Shown piece by piece: positions 42,524 through 51,288 of a stretch of 64,000 nucleotides of DNA (its first letter is position 1; every line of letters starts with the position of its first letter). This DNA is from Peristeroidobacter soli. Lineage in GTDB: Bacteria; Pseudomonadota; Gammaproteobacteria; Steroidobacterales; Steroidobacteraceae. The notes below the pieces were generated by a model that did not search any database, was not told where the DNA came from, and saw only the letters and a list, made by a program, of their open reading frames with translations. Both the position numbers and the translations under genes were made by a program. The stretch lies in the NCBI RefSeq assembly GCF_004138485.1, contig NZ_RYEV01000006.1, positions 1 through 64,000 of the forward strand. The letters run 5' to 3'.

Positions 42524-42799
42524 TCACCAGCGCCGCTGACTGCCGCCACCGCCGCGAGGTTTGTCCTGCGCCTCGTTGACTTTGAGCGCGCGCCCGCCCA
42601 TGTCCTGGCCGTTCAAGCTCTGGATGGCCCGAGCTGCGTCGGCGCGTGCCATTTCGACAAAGCCGAATCCCCGGGGCTGACCGGTGTCGCGATCATTGAT
42701 CAGTGCAACCGAGTCGACCGAGCCATGCGGCGCAAATAGCGCGCGGAGGCTGTCTTCGGTGGTGGAGAAGGGCAGATTGCCCACATAAATCTTGCTCAT
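42524..42799 (-). CDS. RRM RNA-binding protein
   Basis: A 91-residue single-RRM protein: RNP2 is KIYVGNL at the N-terminus and RNP1 is RGFGFVEM at about 45-52, followed by a short Gly/Arg-rich tail (GGGGSQRRW). Such glycine-tailed RRM proteins bind single-stranded RNA and are often cold-induced. The ATG at 42799 matches the family start, but the leader holds CCTCCTTA, identical to the anti-Shine-Dalgarno of 16S rRNA, instead of a clear ribosome binding site. A decayed paralogue with the same leader is at 26508-26651. Confidence 0.92.
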   Translation of the reverse strand: MSKIYVGNLPFSTTEDSLRALFAPHGSVDSVALINDRDTGQPRGFGFVEMARADAARAIQSLNGQDMGGRALKVNEAQDKPRGGGGSQRRW

Positions 42800-42884
42800 G
42801 GCGTAACTCACTAAGGAGGCGTTCGCTCGGATCGAAAGAACGCAAGTAGATGACAGCGCGCGGGCGCGGTCGCTGAGCTTCGAG

Positions 42885-42970
42885 ACGATTCGGTTTAGAT
42901 TGCTGGCCGAAAGGCGCCGGGCGGCGGTGGCCAAACGAGATAAAGAGAAAGGTTACGAGCCGAAGTCACT
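42885..42970 (-). promoter_or_regulatory. Conserved leader of RRM genes, copy 2
   Basis: Matches 26742-26829 upstream of the RRM remnant, at 86-171 nt from the start codon here. Conserved blocks are separated by short variable stretches, as expected of a promoter or a structured leader retained after duplication. Confidence 0.55.
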
Positions 42971-43101
42971 ATACACGGTGAGAGACGATCCTGCTCGGCT
43001 TTCTTTGGCGATCGATCCAGGAGCTCGTATTTGTATATTTAGCTATCTAGTTGCAGGAACGGCGCGCACACTGATCATCGTTTTCTTTGCTGGAGTATGG
43101 A

Positions 43102-43872
43102 TTGCAAGCTCGATCAATCACTCGACTCGTTGCCGGAGGCGTGGCGCTCTGGTTGGTGGCGGCGGCAGCCATCGGTCAAACGCAAAATTCACAGCCGCTC
43201 GCCCCGGACCACTCGCGCCCAAGAAGCTATGGGAACGGCTGGGAATGCCTGCGTGGGTACCAGGAGCGTGAAGGCCAGTGTCTGGAGGTCATCGTCCCGA
43301 CCAATGCATATCTGGATTCGCGAGGCTCGACATGGCGTTGCGATCGCGGTTTCTTGCGCGTGGCGGAGCAATGTACGCCGGTGCGTGTGCCGGAGCATGG
43401 ATTTGCGGTTGATTCCAGCTACGAGAACGGCTGGCGCTGCAATCGCGGCTATCGAGCCGTAGATGAGAACTGCGTGAAGATCGAAGTGCCCGCGCATGCC
43501 TATCTGATCGATTCCATCCATGGTCTGGGATGGCAATGCGAGCGCGGCTTCAAACGAACGGCGACGCAGTGCGTGGCGATCGACGTTCCCGCCAATGCGT
43601 ATCTGACGGGCAGCGGCGATGATTGGAAATGTGATCGCGGGTATCAGCGTACCGATGATAAATGTGCTGCGATCGCCGTTCCGGCGAATGCGTACCTCGA
43701 TGAGCGAGGCGGTGAATGGCGTTGTGAGCGCGGCTTTCGCAAGCATGACGCGAGCTGCATCGCCCTGCGTGTGCCAGCCAATGCCTTCATCGGCTACTCG
43801 GGAGATGACTGGTCATGCGACGCGGGCTTTCGCAAGCAGGAAGGCAAGTGCGTCATCGCGCCGGGCATTTGA
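43102..43872 (+). CDS. Secreted Cys-repeat protein (seven repeats)
   Basis: A 256-residue protein with a signal peptide (ITRLVAGGVALWLVAAAA, cleavage probably near AIGQ-TQ) and seven tandem repeats of about 31 residues. Each has Trp, then CxRG[FY], five residues, then Cys, and ends in a V.VP.NAYL spacer; 14 Cys could form seven disulfides in the periplasm or outside. The start at TTG 43102 has GGAG six nt upstream; a TTG at 43087 is in frame but less well placed. Genes with this repeat are uncharacterised as far as I know. It is convergent with the arn operon. Confidence 0.75.
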   Translation: MQARSITRLVAGGVALWLVAAAAIGQTQNSQPLAPDHSRPRSYGNGWECLRGYQEREGQCLEVIVPTNAYLDSRGSTWRCDRGFLRVAEQCTPVRVPEHGFAVDSSYENGWRCNRGYRAVDENCVKIEVPAHAYLIDSIHGLGWQCERGFKRTATQCVAIDVPANAYLTGSGDDWKCDRGYQRTDDKCAAIAVPANAYLDERGGEWRCERGFRKHDASCIALRVPANAFIGYSGDDWSCDAGFRKQEGKCVIAPGI

Positions 43873-43972
43873 TGAGGCATTGGACGGCGGGCCAAGCTCC
43901 GGCACGGGACTGGAGCACGATTTTCCAGGAAGCCGCGGCTCGATAGTCGGCGCTTGTTGAGCGGGCGCGCGT

Positions 43973-44890
43973 TCAACCTCGGTGTTCGCGTGGAGTTGCG
44001 AACTGACACGCCAGCAGTCCGGAGCGGCCCGCCAGCTCGCCGAACTCGACCGGATGGCTCGGCAGTTCCGGAGGCAGATTCAGATACAGCTCGCGCATCG
44101 AACACGGTTGCAAGCCGTGCTCGATCCACAGTTGCAGCAAGCGTTCGAATGCGGGCCGCAGCCGCATGCCCTCGAGCTCGGCGTGCAGCGTGAACACATG
44201 TGGGCCGGGATGGGTCCGACTGTGTTCGAACAGAACATCCGCCACGTTCCGTTCGGTGCAGCCCGCCAGGCCGATGATTTCATCGAAGGTCGGCAGTGTG
44301 GTCGGCAGCTGCGGGCAGAGGGCCGCTGCACCCGCGAACATCGGTCGGAAAGGCGAGCGGCCGCGAGTGTCGCTGGCGTACTCGAAGCCGAGCTCGGCTT
44401 CGAGCTGAGGCACGTGCTCATTCATCTGCCAGCCGGCGGCGCCGTGAACTTTCGGTCGCTCGCCAAACACACGCTGAAACGCAGCGACGGCGAGCTGCAT
44501 TTGCTCACGCGTCCAGGCATGACTCTGAGCAGCGACATGGTCCTGCCACAGCACGTGATCGTTGCAATGAACGCCGACTTCGAACCCCGCGTCACGCACG
44601 GCACGCATCACATCGGCGGCGCGCTCGCTGATGTTTGGCGCCGGCAGCAGAACCCCATAACACAAAGTCTTCAGTCCGTAATTGGCGGCGACCGAGGTTC
44701 GCAGGACCTTGCCGAGGAAGCCCGGACGAAAGATGCGACGAAGGGCGCGGCCGGTATTGTCCGGGCCGAGGCTGAACAGGAAGGTCGCGTTGACGCGATA
44801 GTGTTTCAATAGCTCGACGAGTGGCGGCACGCCTTCGAGCGTGCCGCGCAATGTATCGACATCGACTTTCAGCGCGATTCGTTCGGTCAT
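43973..44890 (-). CDS. arnD: ArnD deformylase
   Basis: A 305-residue polysaccharide-deacetylase-fold enzyme. KVDVDTLRGT near the N-terminus and GFEVGVHCNDH carry the metal-binding residues of ArnD; HGAAGWQMN and FTLHAELEG are further family blocks. It removes the formyl group from undecaprenyl-phosphate-4-deoxy-4-formamido-L-arabinose at the inner membrane, committing the lipid to transfer. The ATG at 44890 overlaps the preceding stop by 4 nt. It is the last gene of the arn operon. I see no terminator after it. Confidence 0.94.
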   Translation of the reverse strand: MTERIALKVDVDTLRGTLEGVPPLVELLKHYRVNATFLFSLGPDNTGRALRRIFRPGFLGKVLRTSVAANYGLKTLCYGVLLPAPNISERAADVMRAVRDAGFEVGVHCNDHVLWQDHVAAQSHAWTREQMQLAVAAFQRVFGERPKVHGAAGWQMNEHVPQLEAELGFEYASDTRGRSPFRPMFAGAAALCPQLPTTLPTFDEIIGLAGCTERNVADVLFEHSRTHPGPHVFTLHAELEGMRLRPAFERLLQLWIEHGLQPCSMRELYLNLPPELPSHPVEFGELAGRSGLLACQFATPREHRG

Positions 44891-45990
44891 CGACCGATGG
44901 CCTGCGCGCGCGGGGCCGCAGATTCCGGGATCACCGGAAAGGTGTCGGTATCGGTCAGATCGCGCGCCTGCGGGAGATCTTCGGCGTAAGCGTCGAAGAT
45001 CGCTTCCAGCGCGGTCCGCATGTCGACCTTCGGCTGCCACTGCAAGTCGCGGCACGTGTTTTCGATGCTCGGCACGCGGGACTGGATGTCTTGATAGCCT
45101 TCGCCGTAGTACCGGTCGGACGACACGTCCGTGATCCGCACCCGTCGCGCCGCTTCGCGATACGCCGGGCGCGAGCGTGCAATTTCGAGCATCATCTCGG
45201 CGAGCTGCCGGATGGAATAGTTGTTGGCCGGATTGCCGATGTTATAGATCTTGCCGGTGGCGACGCCGTTCGGGTTCTCGATGATCCGCAGCAGGCAGGC
45301 CATCGCATCGTCGACGTACGTGAAGGAGCGCATCTGTGCGCCGCCATCCACGAGTTGGATGTTCTCGCCTCGCACGATGTGCCCCAGGAATTGCGTGAGC
45401 ACGCGTGAGCTGCCTTCCTTCGGTGTATGGATGCTGTCGAGGCCCGAGCCGATCCAGTTGAACGGTCGGATGAGTGTGAAATCGAGCTGTCCCTCGAGCC
45501 CGTAGCTCCAGATGATCCGGTCGAGCAGCTGTTTGGCGCAGGAGTAGATCCAGCGCGACTTGTTGATCGGCCCGAGCACCAGATTCGATGCATAGGGATC
45601 GAAGCTCGCGTCCGGGCTCATGCCATACACTTCGGACGTGGATGGAAAGATGACCCGTGTGCCGTACTTCACGCAGTGCCGGATGATGGGCAGGTTGGCT
45701 TCGAAATCCAGCTCGAATACGCGCAAGGGCTCGCGCACATAGGATGCAGGCGTGGCGATCGCGACCAGTGGCAATACCACGTCGCACTTGCGTACGTTGT
45801 ACTCCACCCATTCGCGGTTGATGGTGATGTCGCCTTCCACGAAATGGAATCGCTCGTTGTTGCGGAACCGCTCGACGCGATCGGCTTGCAGATCCATGCC
45901 GTACACATGCCAGTCGGTCTGCTCGAGCAACTGGCGAGTCAGGTGATGACCGATGAAGCCATTGACGCCCAGGATGAGTATGCGTTTCAT
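44887..45990 (-). CDS. arnA: UDP-glucuronate C4-decarboxylase (ArnA C-terminal half, separate gene)
   Basis: A 367-residue extended SDR enzyme: Rossmann motif GVNGFIGHHL, catalytic Thr/Ser region FPSTSEVYG, and Tyr-Lys in YSCAKQLL, plus the ArnA-type RSFTYVDDA and GSGLDSIH segments. It oxidises and decarboxylates UDP-glucuronic acid to UDP-4-keto-arabinose. In E. coli this is the C-terminal domain of bifunctional ArnA; here it is a free-standing gene that overlaps the formyltransferase gene by 4 nt. No domain is missing from either half. Confidence 0.93.
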   Translation of the reverse strand: MKRILILGVNGFIGHHLTRQLLEQTDWHVYGMDLQADRVERFRNNERFHFVEGDITINREWVEYNVRKCDVVLPLVAIATPASYVREPLRVFELDFEANLPIIRHCVKYGTRVIFPSTSEVYGMSPDASFDPYASNLVLGPINKSRWIYSCAKQLLDRIIWSYGLEGQLDFTLIRPFNWIGSGLDSIHTPKEGSSRVLTQFLGHIVRGENIQLVDGGAQMRSFTYVDDAMACLLRIIENPNGVATGKIYNIGNPANNYSIRQLAEMMLEIARSRPAYREAARRVRITDVSSDRYYGEGYQDIQSRVPSIENTCRDLQWQPKVDMRTALEAIFDAYAEDLPQARDLTDTDTFPVIPESAAPRAQAIGR

Positions 45991-46937
45991 GAGGCCCGCC
46001 GCGTGTTGCTTGTTAGAAGGGAGAGAGGAGTGGTGCCGTAACGGGCCACAAAGGCGCTGGCCGTGAGCGGTGTATTACCGAGCTCGGCGCGCGTCAGCGT
46101 GAGTTGCTTGCCGTCACAGCAGTCGAGTTGCAGATCGTCGCCGTCGATGTACAGGCAGGGCGCTTGTGATGGATGCCGTGCCGGCTGTTCGAGATAACGA
46201 CTGCCGAGCACTCGCAGGACCTGTCCGCCGTACTCGCCGAACGCACCGGGAAACGGTGGCGCGACGGCGCGAATGAGATTGTGAATTGCCAGCGCCGGGC
46301 GATGCCATTGGATCCTGCCGTCTTCCGGGCGGCGCCGTCCGAAGTACGAGCCGCGTTCGAGATCCAGAGGAACGCCAGGCGCGCGCCCGGCGATCAGGTC
46401 CGGCAGACAGCGATCCAGCAATCGTTCCGCCGCAGCCGCCACTCGCATCGAGACATCGAGGGCGGTGTCCTCGATGAGGATGGGCACGGCTTGCTGTCCA
46501 ACCAATGGACCAGCATCGGGACGCACCTGCATGTAGTGCAGGCTCGCTCCGGTCTCGGTTTCGCCGTTGACGATGGCCCAGTTGACGGGCGCGCGACCGC
46601 GATACTTCGGGAGCAGTGAGCCGTGCATGTTGAGCGCACCGCGTGTCGCCGAGGCGAGCAGCCGCTCGCACAACATATGGCGATAGTAGAACGAGAACAG
46701 AAAGTCGGGACGCAGGCTGGCGACGCGATCCACGATGGCGTCGGTGTTCGGATCGGCGGGACACGTCACGGGAATGTGATATTCCGCGGCCAGACGCGCA
46801 ACACTGCCGAACCATTGGTGTTCGGCGGGATCGTCCTGATGGGTCACAACCAGATCGACCTGAACGCCATGGCGCAGCAGCACGCGCAGGCATCGCACGC
46901 CGACCTCGCTGTAACCGAATACGACTGCACGGGTCAC
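45987..46937 (-). CDS. arnA: UDP-L-Ara4N formyltransferase (ArnA N-terminal half, separate gene)
   Basis: A 316-residue formyltransferase with Asn-His in LNMHGSLLPKYRG (about 102-114) and the catalytic Asp in RPDAGPLVG (about 140), then the C-terminal OB-like domain (GSYFGRRRPEDG). It formylates UDP-Ara4N using formyl-tetrahydrofolate, needed for transfer to undecaprenyl phosphate. In E. coli it is fused to the decarboxylase; here it is split, with a 4-nt overlap to each neighbour. Catalytic residues are all present. Confidence 0.92.
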   Translation of the reverse strand: MTRAVVFGYSEVGVRCLRVLLRHGVQVDLVVTHQDDPAEHQWFGSVARLAAEYHIPVTCPADPNTDAIVDRVASLRPDFLFSFYYRHMLCERLLASATRGALNMHGSLLPKYRGRAPVNWAIVNGETETGASLHYMQVRPDAGPLVGQQAVPILIEDTALDVSMRVAAAAERLLDRCLPDLIAGRAPGVPLDLERGSYFGRRRPEDGRIQWHRPALAIHNLIRAVAPPFPGAFGEYGGQVLRVLGSRYLEQPARHPSQAPCLYIDGDDLQLDCCDGKQLTLTRAELGNTPLTASAFVARYGTTPLSLLTSNTRRAS

Positions 46938-47914
46938 GAGGATTCACCTTGTCGTTGTTCTTCGATCACCGCGTCGACCAGGTAGCGCGGGCGATCGCGC
47001 ACCTGCAGATAGATGCGGCCGATGTACTCACCCAGCAGTCCGATGCCGAACAACACGATCCCGATCAGCAGAAACACGATGGCGAACAGCGTGAACACGC
47101 CGCCCACTTCCGGACCGAGCAGCAGGCGGCGCACGCCCAGGTAAACGACGAACAGCACGGACAGCAGCGAGATGACGATGCCGCCCATTGAGAACAGCTG
47201 CAGCGGCACCAGTGAAAAGCCGGTCATCAGATCGAAATTGAGCCGGATCAGGCGATACATCGAGTATTTGGAGGTGCCGCTCTCGCGCTGCTCGTGTCGC
47301 ACCGGGATCTCGATCGGGCGCAGCGCATACAGGCTGCCGAGCGCCGGCAGAAACGTAGTGATTTCGCGTGATCGATTGATGGTGTCGACGATGTCGCGCG
47401 AGTAACCACGGAGCATGCAACCCTGATCCGTCATCCGAATGCCGGAGATGCGCTCGCGAACTGCGTTCATCGCCGACGAGGCTTTGCGACGCCACCATAC
47501 ATCCCGACGCTGCTCGCGAATCGTTCCAACGTAGTCGTGGCCTTCGTCGAAGCGCGCGACCAGTTGCCCGATCTCCTCCGGAGGATTCTGCAAGTCCGCG
47601 TCGAGCGTGACGACGAACTCACCGCGAGCGCGTTCGAAGCCCGCGCGGATGGCCTGATGCTGTCCGAAGTTGCCGCGCAGGATGACGACGCGCGTCTCGT
47701 GCGGACGGTGCTGAAACATCTGCCGAAGCAGCGCCACCGAGCGGTCGGTGCTGCCATCGTCGACGAAGATGCATTCGTACGGACGATGGAGCGCATCGAG
47801 CGCCGGGTAGAGTCGTGCGAACAGTGCGGGCAGGCACGACTCCTCGTTGAAAACCGGAATCACGACGCTCAGTCGTGGCGTCGGGCTGGGCGCAATGTGC
47901 GGGCGTGCGCTCAT
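46934..47914 (-). CDS. arnC: ArnC undecaprenyl-phosphate Ara4FN transferase
   Basis: A 326-residue GT2 glycosyltransferase: VVIPVFNEESCLP, FVDDGSTDRS, TLDADLQNPPEE (DxD) and two C-terminal membrane segments (about 235-260, 270-295) as in ArnC/DPM1-type enzymes. It attaches 4-formamido-arabinose to undecaprenyl phosphate on the cytoplasmic face. I chose the ATG at 47914, which overlaps the arnB stop by 4 nt; the frame extends to 47950. It lies in the position expected in arn operons. Confidence 0.94.
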   Translation of the reverse strand: MSARPHIAPSPTPRLSVVIPVFNEESCLPALFARLYPALDALHRPYECIFVDDGSTDRSVALLRQMFQHRPHETRVVILRGNFGQHQAIRAGFERARGEFVVTLDADLQNPPEEIGQLVARFDEGHDYVGTIREQRRDVWWRRKASSAMNAVRERISGIRMTDQGCMLRGYSRDIVDTINRSREITTFLPALGSLYALRPIEIPVRHEQRESGTSKYSMYRLIRLNFDLMTGFSLVPLQLFSMGGIVISLLSVLFVVYLGVRRLLLGPEVGGVFTLFAIVFLLIGIVLFGIGLLGEYIGRIYLQVRDRPRYLVDAVIEEQRQGESS

Positions 47915-49032
47915 ACCCGATTTGCCAGGACGTCTCGAAGCGCCGCGCACACCCGCCGGACGTCATCGTCGGTCATGGCGGGGAACAGCGGCAGAGTGAC
48001 CGTTTCGCGTCCGATGCGCGAGGCGTTCGGGTATCGATCTTCCCGATAGTCGAGCTTTCGGTAGGCGGTCAGGCCGGGAATGCAGGGATAGTGCACGCCG
48101 ATGGCAATGCCTCGTTTGCCCATCGCCTGCTGAAACTGCGTGCGTGTCATGCCGAGCCGGTCGAACGGCAACAGCAGCGTGAACATGTTCCAGCAGTGCC
48201 CTTCATCGCCGGCGTCGGGCAGGATGCCGGGCGGATCGGCGCAGAGTTGCTGGAAATACATCATTGCCAGCTCGCGCCGACGCTTGTTGAAAGCATCCAG
48301 GCGTTCGAGTTGCGCAAGGCCGATGCGCGCCGACACATCGGAAAGATTGAACTTGCCGCCGGCGCTGACCACATCGATGTTACCGTCCGCGTCGCGTTCG
48401 ATGCCGTGGAAGCGCTCGACTTCGATCAAGCGCACTTCGTCGGCCGGATCGCAGACGATCGCGCCGCCCTCGATGCTGGTCATGTTCTTGTTGGGATGAA
48501 AGCTGAAACAGGTGATGTCGCCGAACGCACCAATGCGGCGAGCCCGGTACGCAGTGCCAATCGCATGCGCCGCGTCCTCGATCACCCGCAGATCGAATTT
48601 GCGTGCGAGCTGCAGGAGTCGATCCATATCGACCGGTAAACCGGCGAAGTGCACCGGCATCACGGCGCGAGTGCGCTCGGAGATGGCGGCCTCCAGCGAG
48701 GAAACATCCAGATTGCGACTGACCAGATCGACGTCGACGAACACCGGAACGGCGCCCCGTCGCAGAATGACATTGGCGCTCGCCGCGAAGCTCATTGCCG
48801 GCACGATCACTTCGTCGCCCTTGCCCACACCGGCGACCATGAGCGCAATCTCGAGCGCGGCCGTGCACGAAGTGAGCGTGCGGACCTTGCGTCCACCGAC
48901 ATAGGACGACAGCGCGCTCTCGAATTTCGTCACATAAGGGCCGGTCGTGATCCATCCGGAGCGCAGCACCTGGCTGACCGCTTCGATGGTCTGTTCGTCG
49001 ATGCTCGGCCGTGAGAAAGGCAGATAAGTCAT
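47911..49032 (-). CDS. arnB: ArnB UDP-4-keto-pentose aminotransferase
   Basis: A 373-residue PLP-dependent DegT/ArnB enzyme: PFSRPSID at the start, PAMSFAASANV, VIEDAAHAIGT, PLP-binding Lys in FSFHPNKNMTS and a conserved HYPCIP. It transfers an amino group from glutamate to UDP-4-keto-arabinose. The ATG at 49032 overlaps the SMR gene stop by 4 nt; the open frame extends to 49254 inside that gene and is not used. Length is standard. Confidence 0.95.
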   Translation of the reverse strand: MTYLPFSRPSIDEQTIEAVSQVLRSGWITTGPYVTKFESALSSYVGGRKVRTLTSCTAALEIALMVAGVGKGDEVIVPAMSFAASANVILRRGAVPVFVDVDLVSRNLDVSSLEAAISERTRAVMPVHFAGLPVDMDRLLQLARKFDLRVIEDAAHAIGTAYRARRIGAFGDITCFSFHPNKNMTSIEGGAIVCDPADEVRLIEVERFHGIERDADGNIDVVSAGGKFNLSDVSARIGLAQLERLDAFNKRRRELAMMYFQQLCADPPGILPDAGDEGHCWNMFTLLLPFDRLGMTRTQFQQAMGKRGIAIGVHYPCIPGLTAYRKLDYREDRYPNASRIGRETVTLPLFPAMTDDDVRRVCAALRDVLANRV

Positions 49033-49412
49033 GTAGGAGTCTGGCTCTGACTGAGAATGAACACGCCCAGGACGATGACCGCGATGCCGAGCAACTTGCC
49101 GGGCGCGAGGGATTCCTGGAACAGCGCGGCGGCGGCGAACGCATTGACGATGTATCCAATCGACAGCAATGGATAGACCACGCTGACCGGCGCGCGCGAG
49201 AGCGCGAGAATCCAGATGACGACGCTCACCACATAGCAGGCGATGCCGCCCCACGCGCCGTAATGGGACAACAGACGCGGCCCGGCGCTCGCGAGTCCGG
49301 CCCAGCTGGGCTCGATCGCGCCGGTCGCGCTGGTCGCGAGCTTCAGCAACAATTGAGCGGTCGCGTTGAGCAACACGCCGCTGATGACCAGCGCCCAGGT
49401 GATCGGATTCAT
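49029..49412 (-). CDS. SMR-family flippase subunit (ArnE/ArnF-like)
   Basis: A 127-residue protein with four hydrophobic segments (about 5-23, 48-70, 73-92, 100-121) and the SMR pattern SVVYPLLSIGYIVNA. In enterobacteria the ArnE-ArnF pair flips undecaprenyl-P-Ara4N. Here a single SMR gene occupies that slot, so it would work as a homodimer or with an unlinked partner. It overlaps arnT and arnB by 4 nt each. Confidence 0.88.
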   Translation of the reverse strand: MNPITWALVISGVLLNATAQLLLKLATSATGAIEPSWAGLASAGPRLLSHYGAWGGIACYVVSVVIWILALSRAPVSVVYPLLSIGYIVNAFAAAALFQESLAPGKLLGIAVIVLGVFILSQSQTPT

Positions 49413-51100
49413 CGGCGACTCACCGCGACCCTGCGTTTGTCACTGCCCAGCACCCGCATCGGCAGACCGCGAGCCTGGAGCTGTGCATAGGATTTATGAG
49501 ACATGATGGCGATGCCTTCGTTCAGTTCTCGCCACGTCTGTTCGAAGCGCGCCATCTCGGGAATCGCGGCCCCCGGCGTCTGTCGCAGTCCAAAGTCGAG
49601 CTCGCCGCGCGAATCGACCATGAACATGGTGCGTCGTAAGTAGAAGGGGAGGGTCTGGTCGTACGTTTGCACGCTGAAGATCGGTGCGTGCGCGGCGAGG
49701 TCGGCGGGAATTTGTGCCGCCAAGGACTTTCCGGAGCGCAGCGACTCGTGTTGTGCTGCGGTCGCAAACAACAACGCGAAGCCGATGAACCAGGCGGCCG
49801 CGATACCGGGAATCGCGCGAGTCGCATGACCTGCGCGGACCTCGCGCCAGCCGAGCACGGCGGTAGCGAACGCAATCATTGCGAACGCCGCGACTGCGAA
49901 TCGCGCTTGTTCGATGGCTTCGAGCGTAACCGGATCCTTGGTGAACAGATTTGCGCCTGCGCAGTAGACGATCAGTGCGATAGCGAACAGGACCAGCGCG
50001 CCGATGCTGATTCGCAGCGAGCGACTGTCGATGCACTCCTCACGGCTTGCCGTCAGTAGCGCCAGAGGCGGCAGGATCGGCAGTACGTAGGGCGCAAGTT
50101 TCGAGTTCGAGAGCGAGAAAAAAACCAGGACAAATACGCACCACACCCACAACAGTCGACGCGCGTCGAACTGACCGGGCCGGTGACTGGTACGCCAGCC
50201 GTTGCAGAGTGCGCCAGCCATCTGCGGCAACCAGGGCAGGGTGCCGGCGGCAAGAATGGCGATGAAGTACCACCACGGTTCTATGCGTTGCGCCGCATCG
50301 GTGAGATAGCGTTGGAAATGTTGTTCGATGAAGAAAAAGTGCAGGAATTCCGGATTCGCGCGCGCCACCAGGTAGAACCACGGGCCGGCGACGACTGCAA
50401 ATATCACAACGCCCGATACGGGGCGCAACGTGCGCAACACCGCCCAGTCGCGTTGCCACAGCACATAGAGAGTCAGCACGGCGCCCGCGATGACGAGGGC
50501 GGCTATTCCCTTGGTCAGTACTGCCAATGCCAGCAGTAGCCAGGCGGCTCTCATCCAATGACCACTTTCCCTGGGCGCGACTCCACGCGTAACTTGAGTC
50601 ATACAGAAGGCGCACAGCATCGCCGTGAGCAGGAAGGTGAAGGCCATGTCCAGCGTCAGGATCTGGCCCATCAAGAAATGCAGCACGGTCGATCCGAGAA
50701 ATGCCGCGGCCAGCACACCGGCGCGAATGCCCCAGAGCCGGCGTCCAAGTAGAAACATCAGCAAAACATTGAGCCAGGCGGCGAGCATCGTGCACACCCG
50801 CGCAGTCCATTCGCCTTCGCCAAAAAATTTATAGACGGCTGCGGTAGCCCAGTATTGCAGCGGCGGCTTTTCCAGGTAGGCGACGCCGTTGAGATGAGGG
50901 GTCACCCAGTCGCCCCGTAACACCATCTCGCGCGGGATCTCGGCATAACGTCCTTCATCCGGATTGGCCAGCGGCCGGCCCAGCGCGAGTGCAAACCATA
51001 CGATGGTGAGAGCAGCGATGCTCGCGACCACGAGTAATGTTTGCAGCCGCACGCGGGCGGCCGCGGGCAGCGCCGCAGCGGGTCGGGGCAGGGTGCTCAA
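49409..51100 (-). CDS. arnT: ArnT lipid A aminoarabinose transferase
   Basis: A 563-residue polytopic GT83 protein with about 12 hydrophobic spans. The first periplasmic loop carries NPDEGRYAEIPREMVLRG and YLEKPPLQYW, the ArnT/PMT catalytic-loop signature. It transfers Ara4N from undecaprenyl phosphate to lipid A phosphates on the periplasmic side, giving resistance to polymyxins and cationic peptides. It is the first gene of the operon, so the promoter lies in 51101-51288; I do not see a PmrA-type box there. It overlaps the SMR gene by 4 nt. Confidence 0.94.
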   Translation of the reverse strand: MSTLPRPAAALPAAARVRLQTLLVVASIAALTIVWFALALGRPLANPDEGRYAEIPREMVLRGDWVTPHLNGVAYLEKPPLQYWATAAVYKFFGEGEWTARVCTMLAAWLNVLLMFLLGRRLWGIRAGVLAAAFLGSTVLHFLMGQILTLDMAFTFLLTAMLCAFCMTQVTRGVAPRESGHWMRAAWLLLALAVLTKGIAALVIAGAVLTLYVLWQRDWAVLRTLRPVSGVVIFAVVAGPWFYLVARANPEFLHFFFIEQHFQRYLTDAAQRIEPWWYFIAILAAGTLPWLPQMAGALCNGWRTSHRPGQFDARRLLWVWCVFVLVFFSLSNSKLAPYVLPILPPLALLTASREECIDSRSLRISIGALVLFAIALIVYCAGANLFTKDPVTLEAIEQARFAVAAFAMIAFATAVLGWREVRAGHATRAIPGIAAAWFIGFALLFATAAQHESLRSGKSLAAQIPADLAAHAPIFSVQTYDQTLPFYLRRTMFMVDSRGELDFGLRQTPGAAIPEMARFEQTWRELNEGIAIMSHKSYAQLQARGLPMRVLGSDKRRVAVSRR

Positions 51101-51288
51101 GTGGGTCTCGCGTTAACTGCACTGGGCCGTGTCCAATCGTTGGACGACGCGCAAGGCAATATCAATCGTTACAGCTAGAGATTGCGGAAGATCCTGAGGC
51201 GAAGACGCCGATATCTTGCAGCTGCGTTGTCGCGACATGACGTGAGTGTGAACGTAGGACCACGATTCTTGCGGTGCAACCCTGCCCA

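Noticed and set aside
51101-51288. PmrA-type box upstream of arnT
   Set aside because: No convincing match; a short CCAATCGTTGG palindrome is present but has no known meaning.
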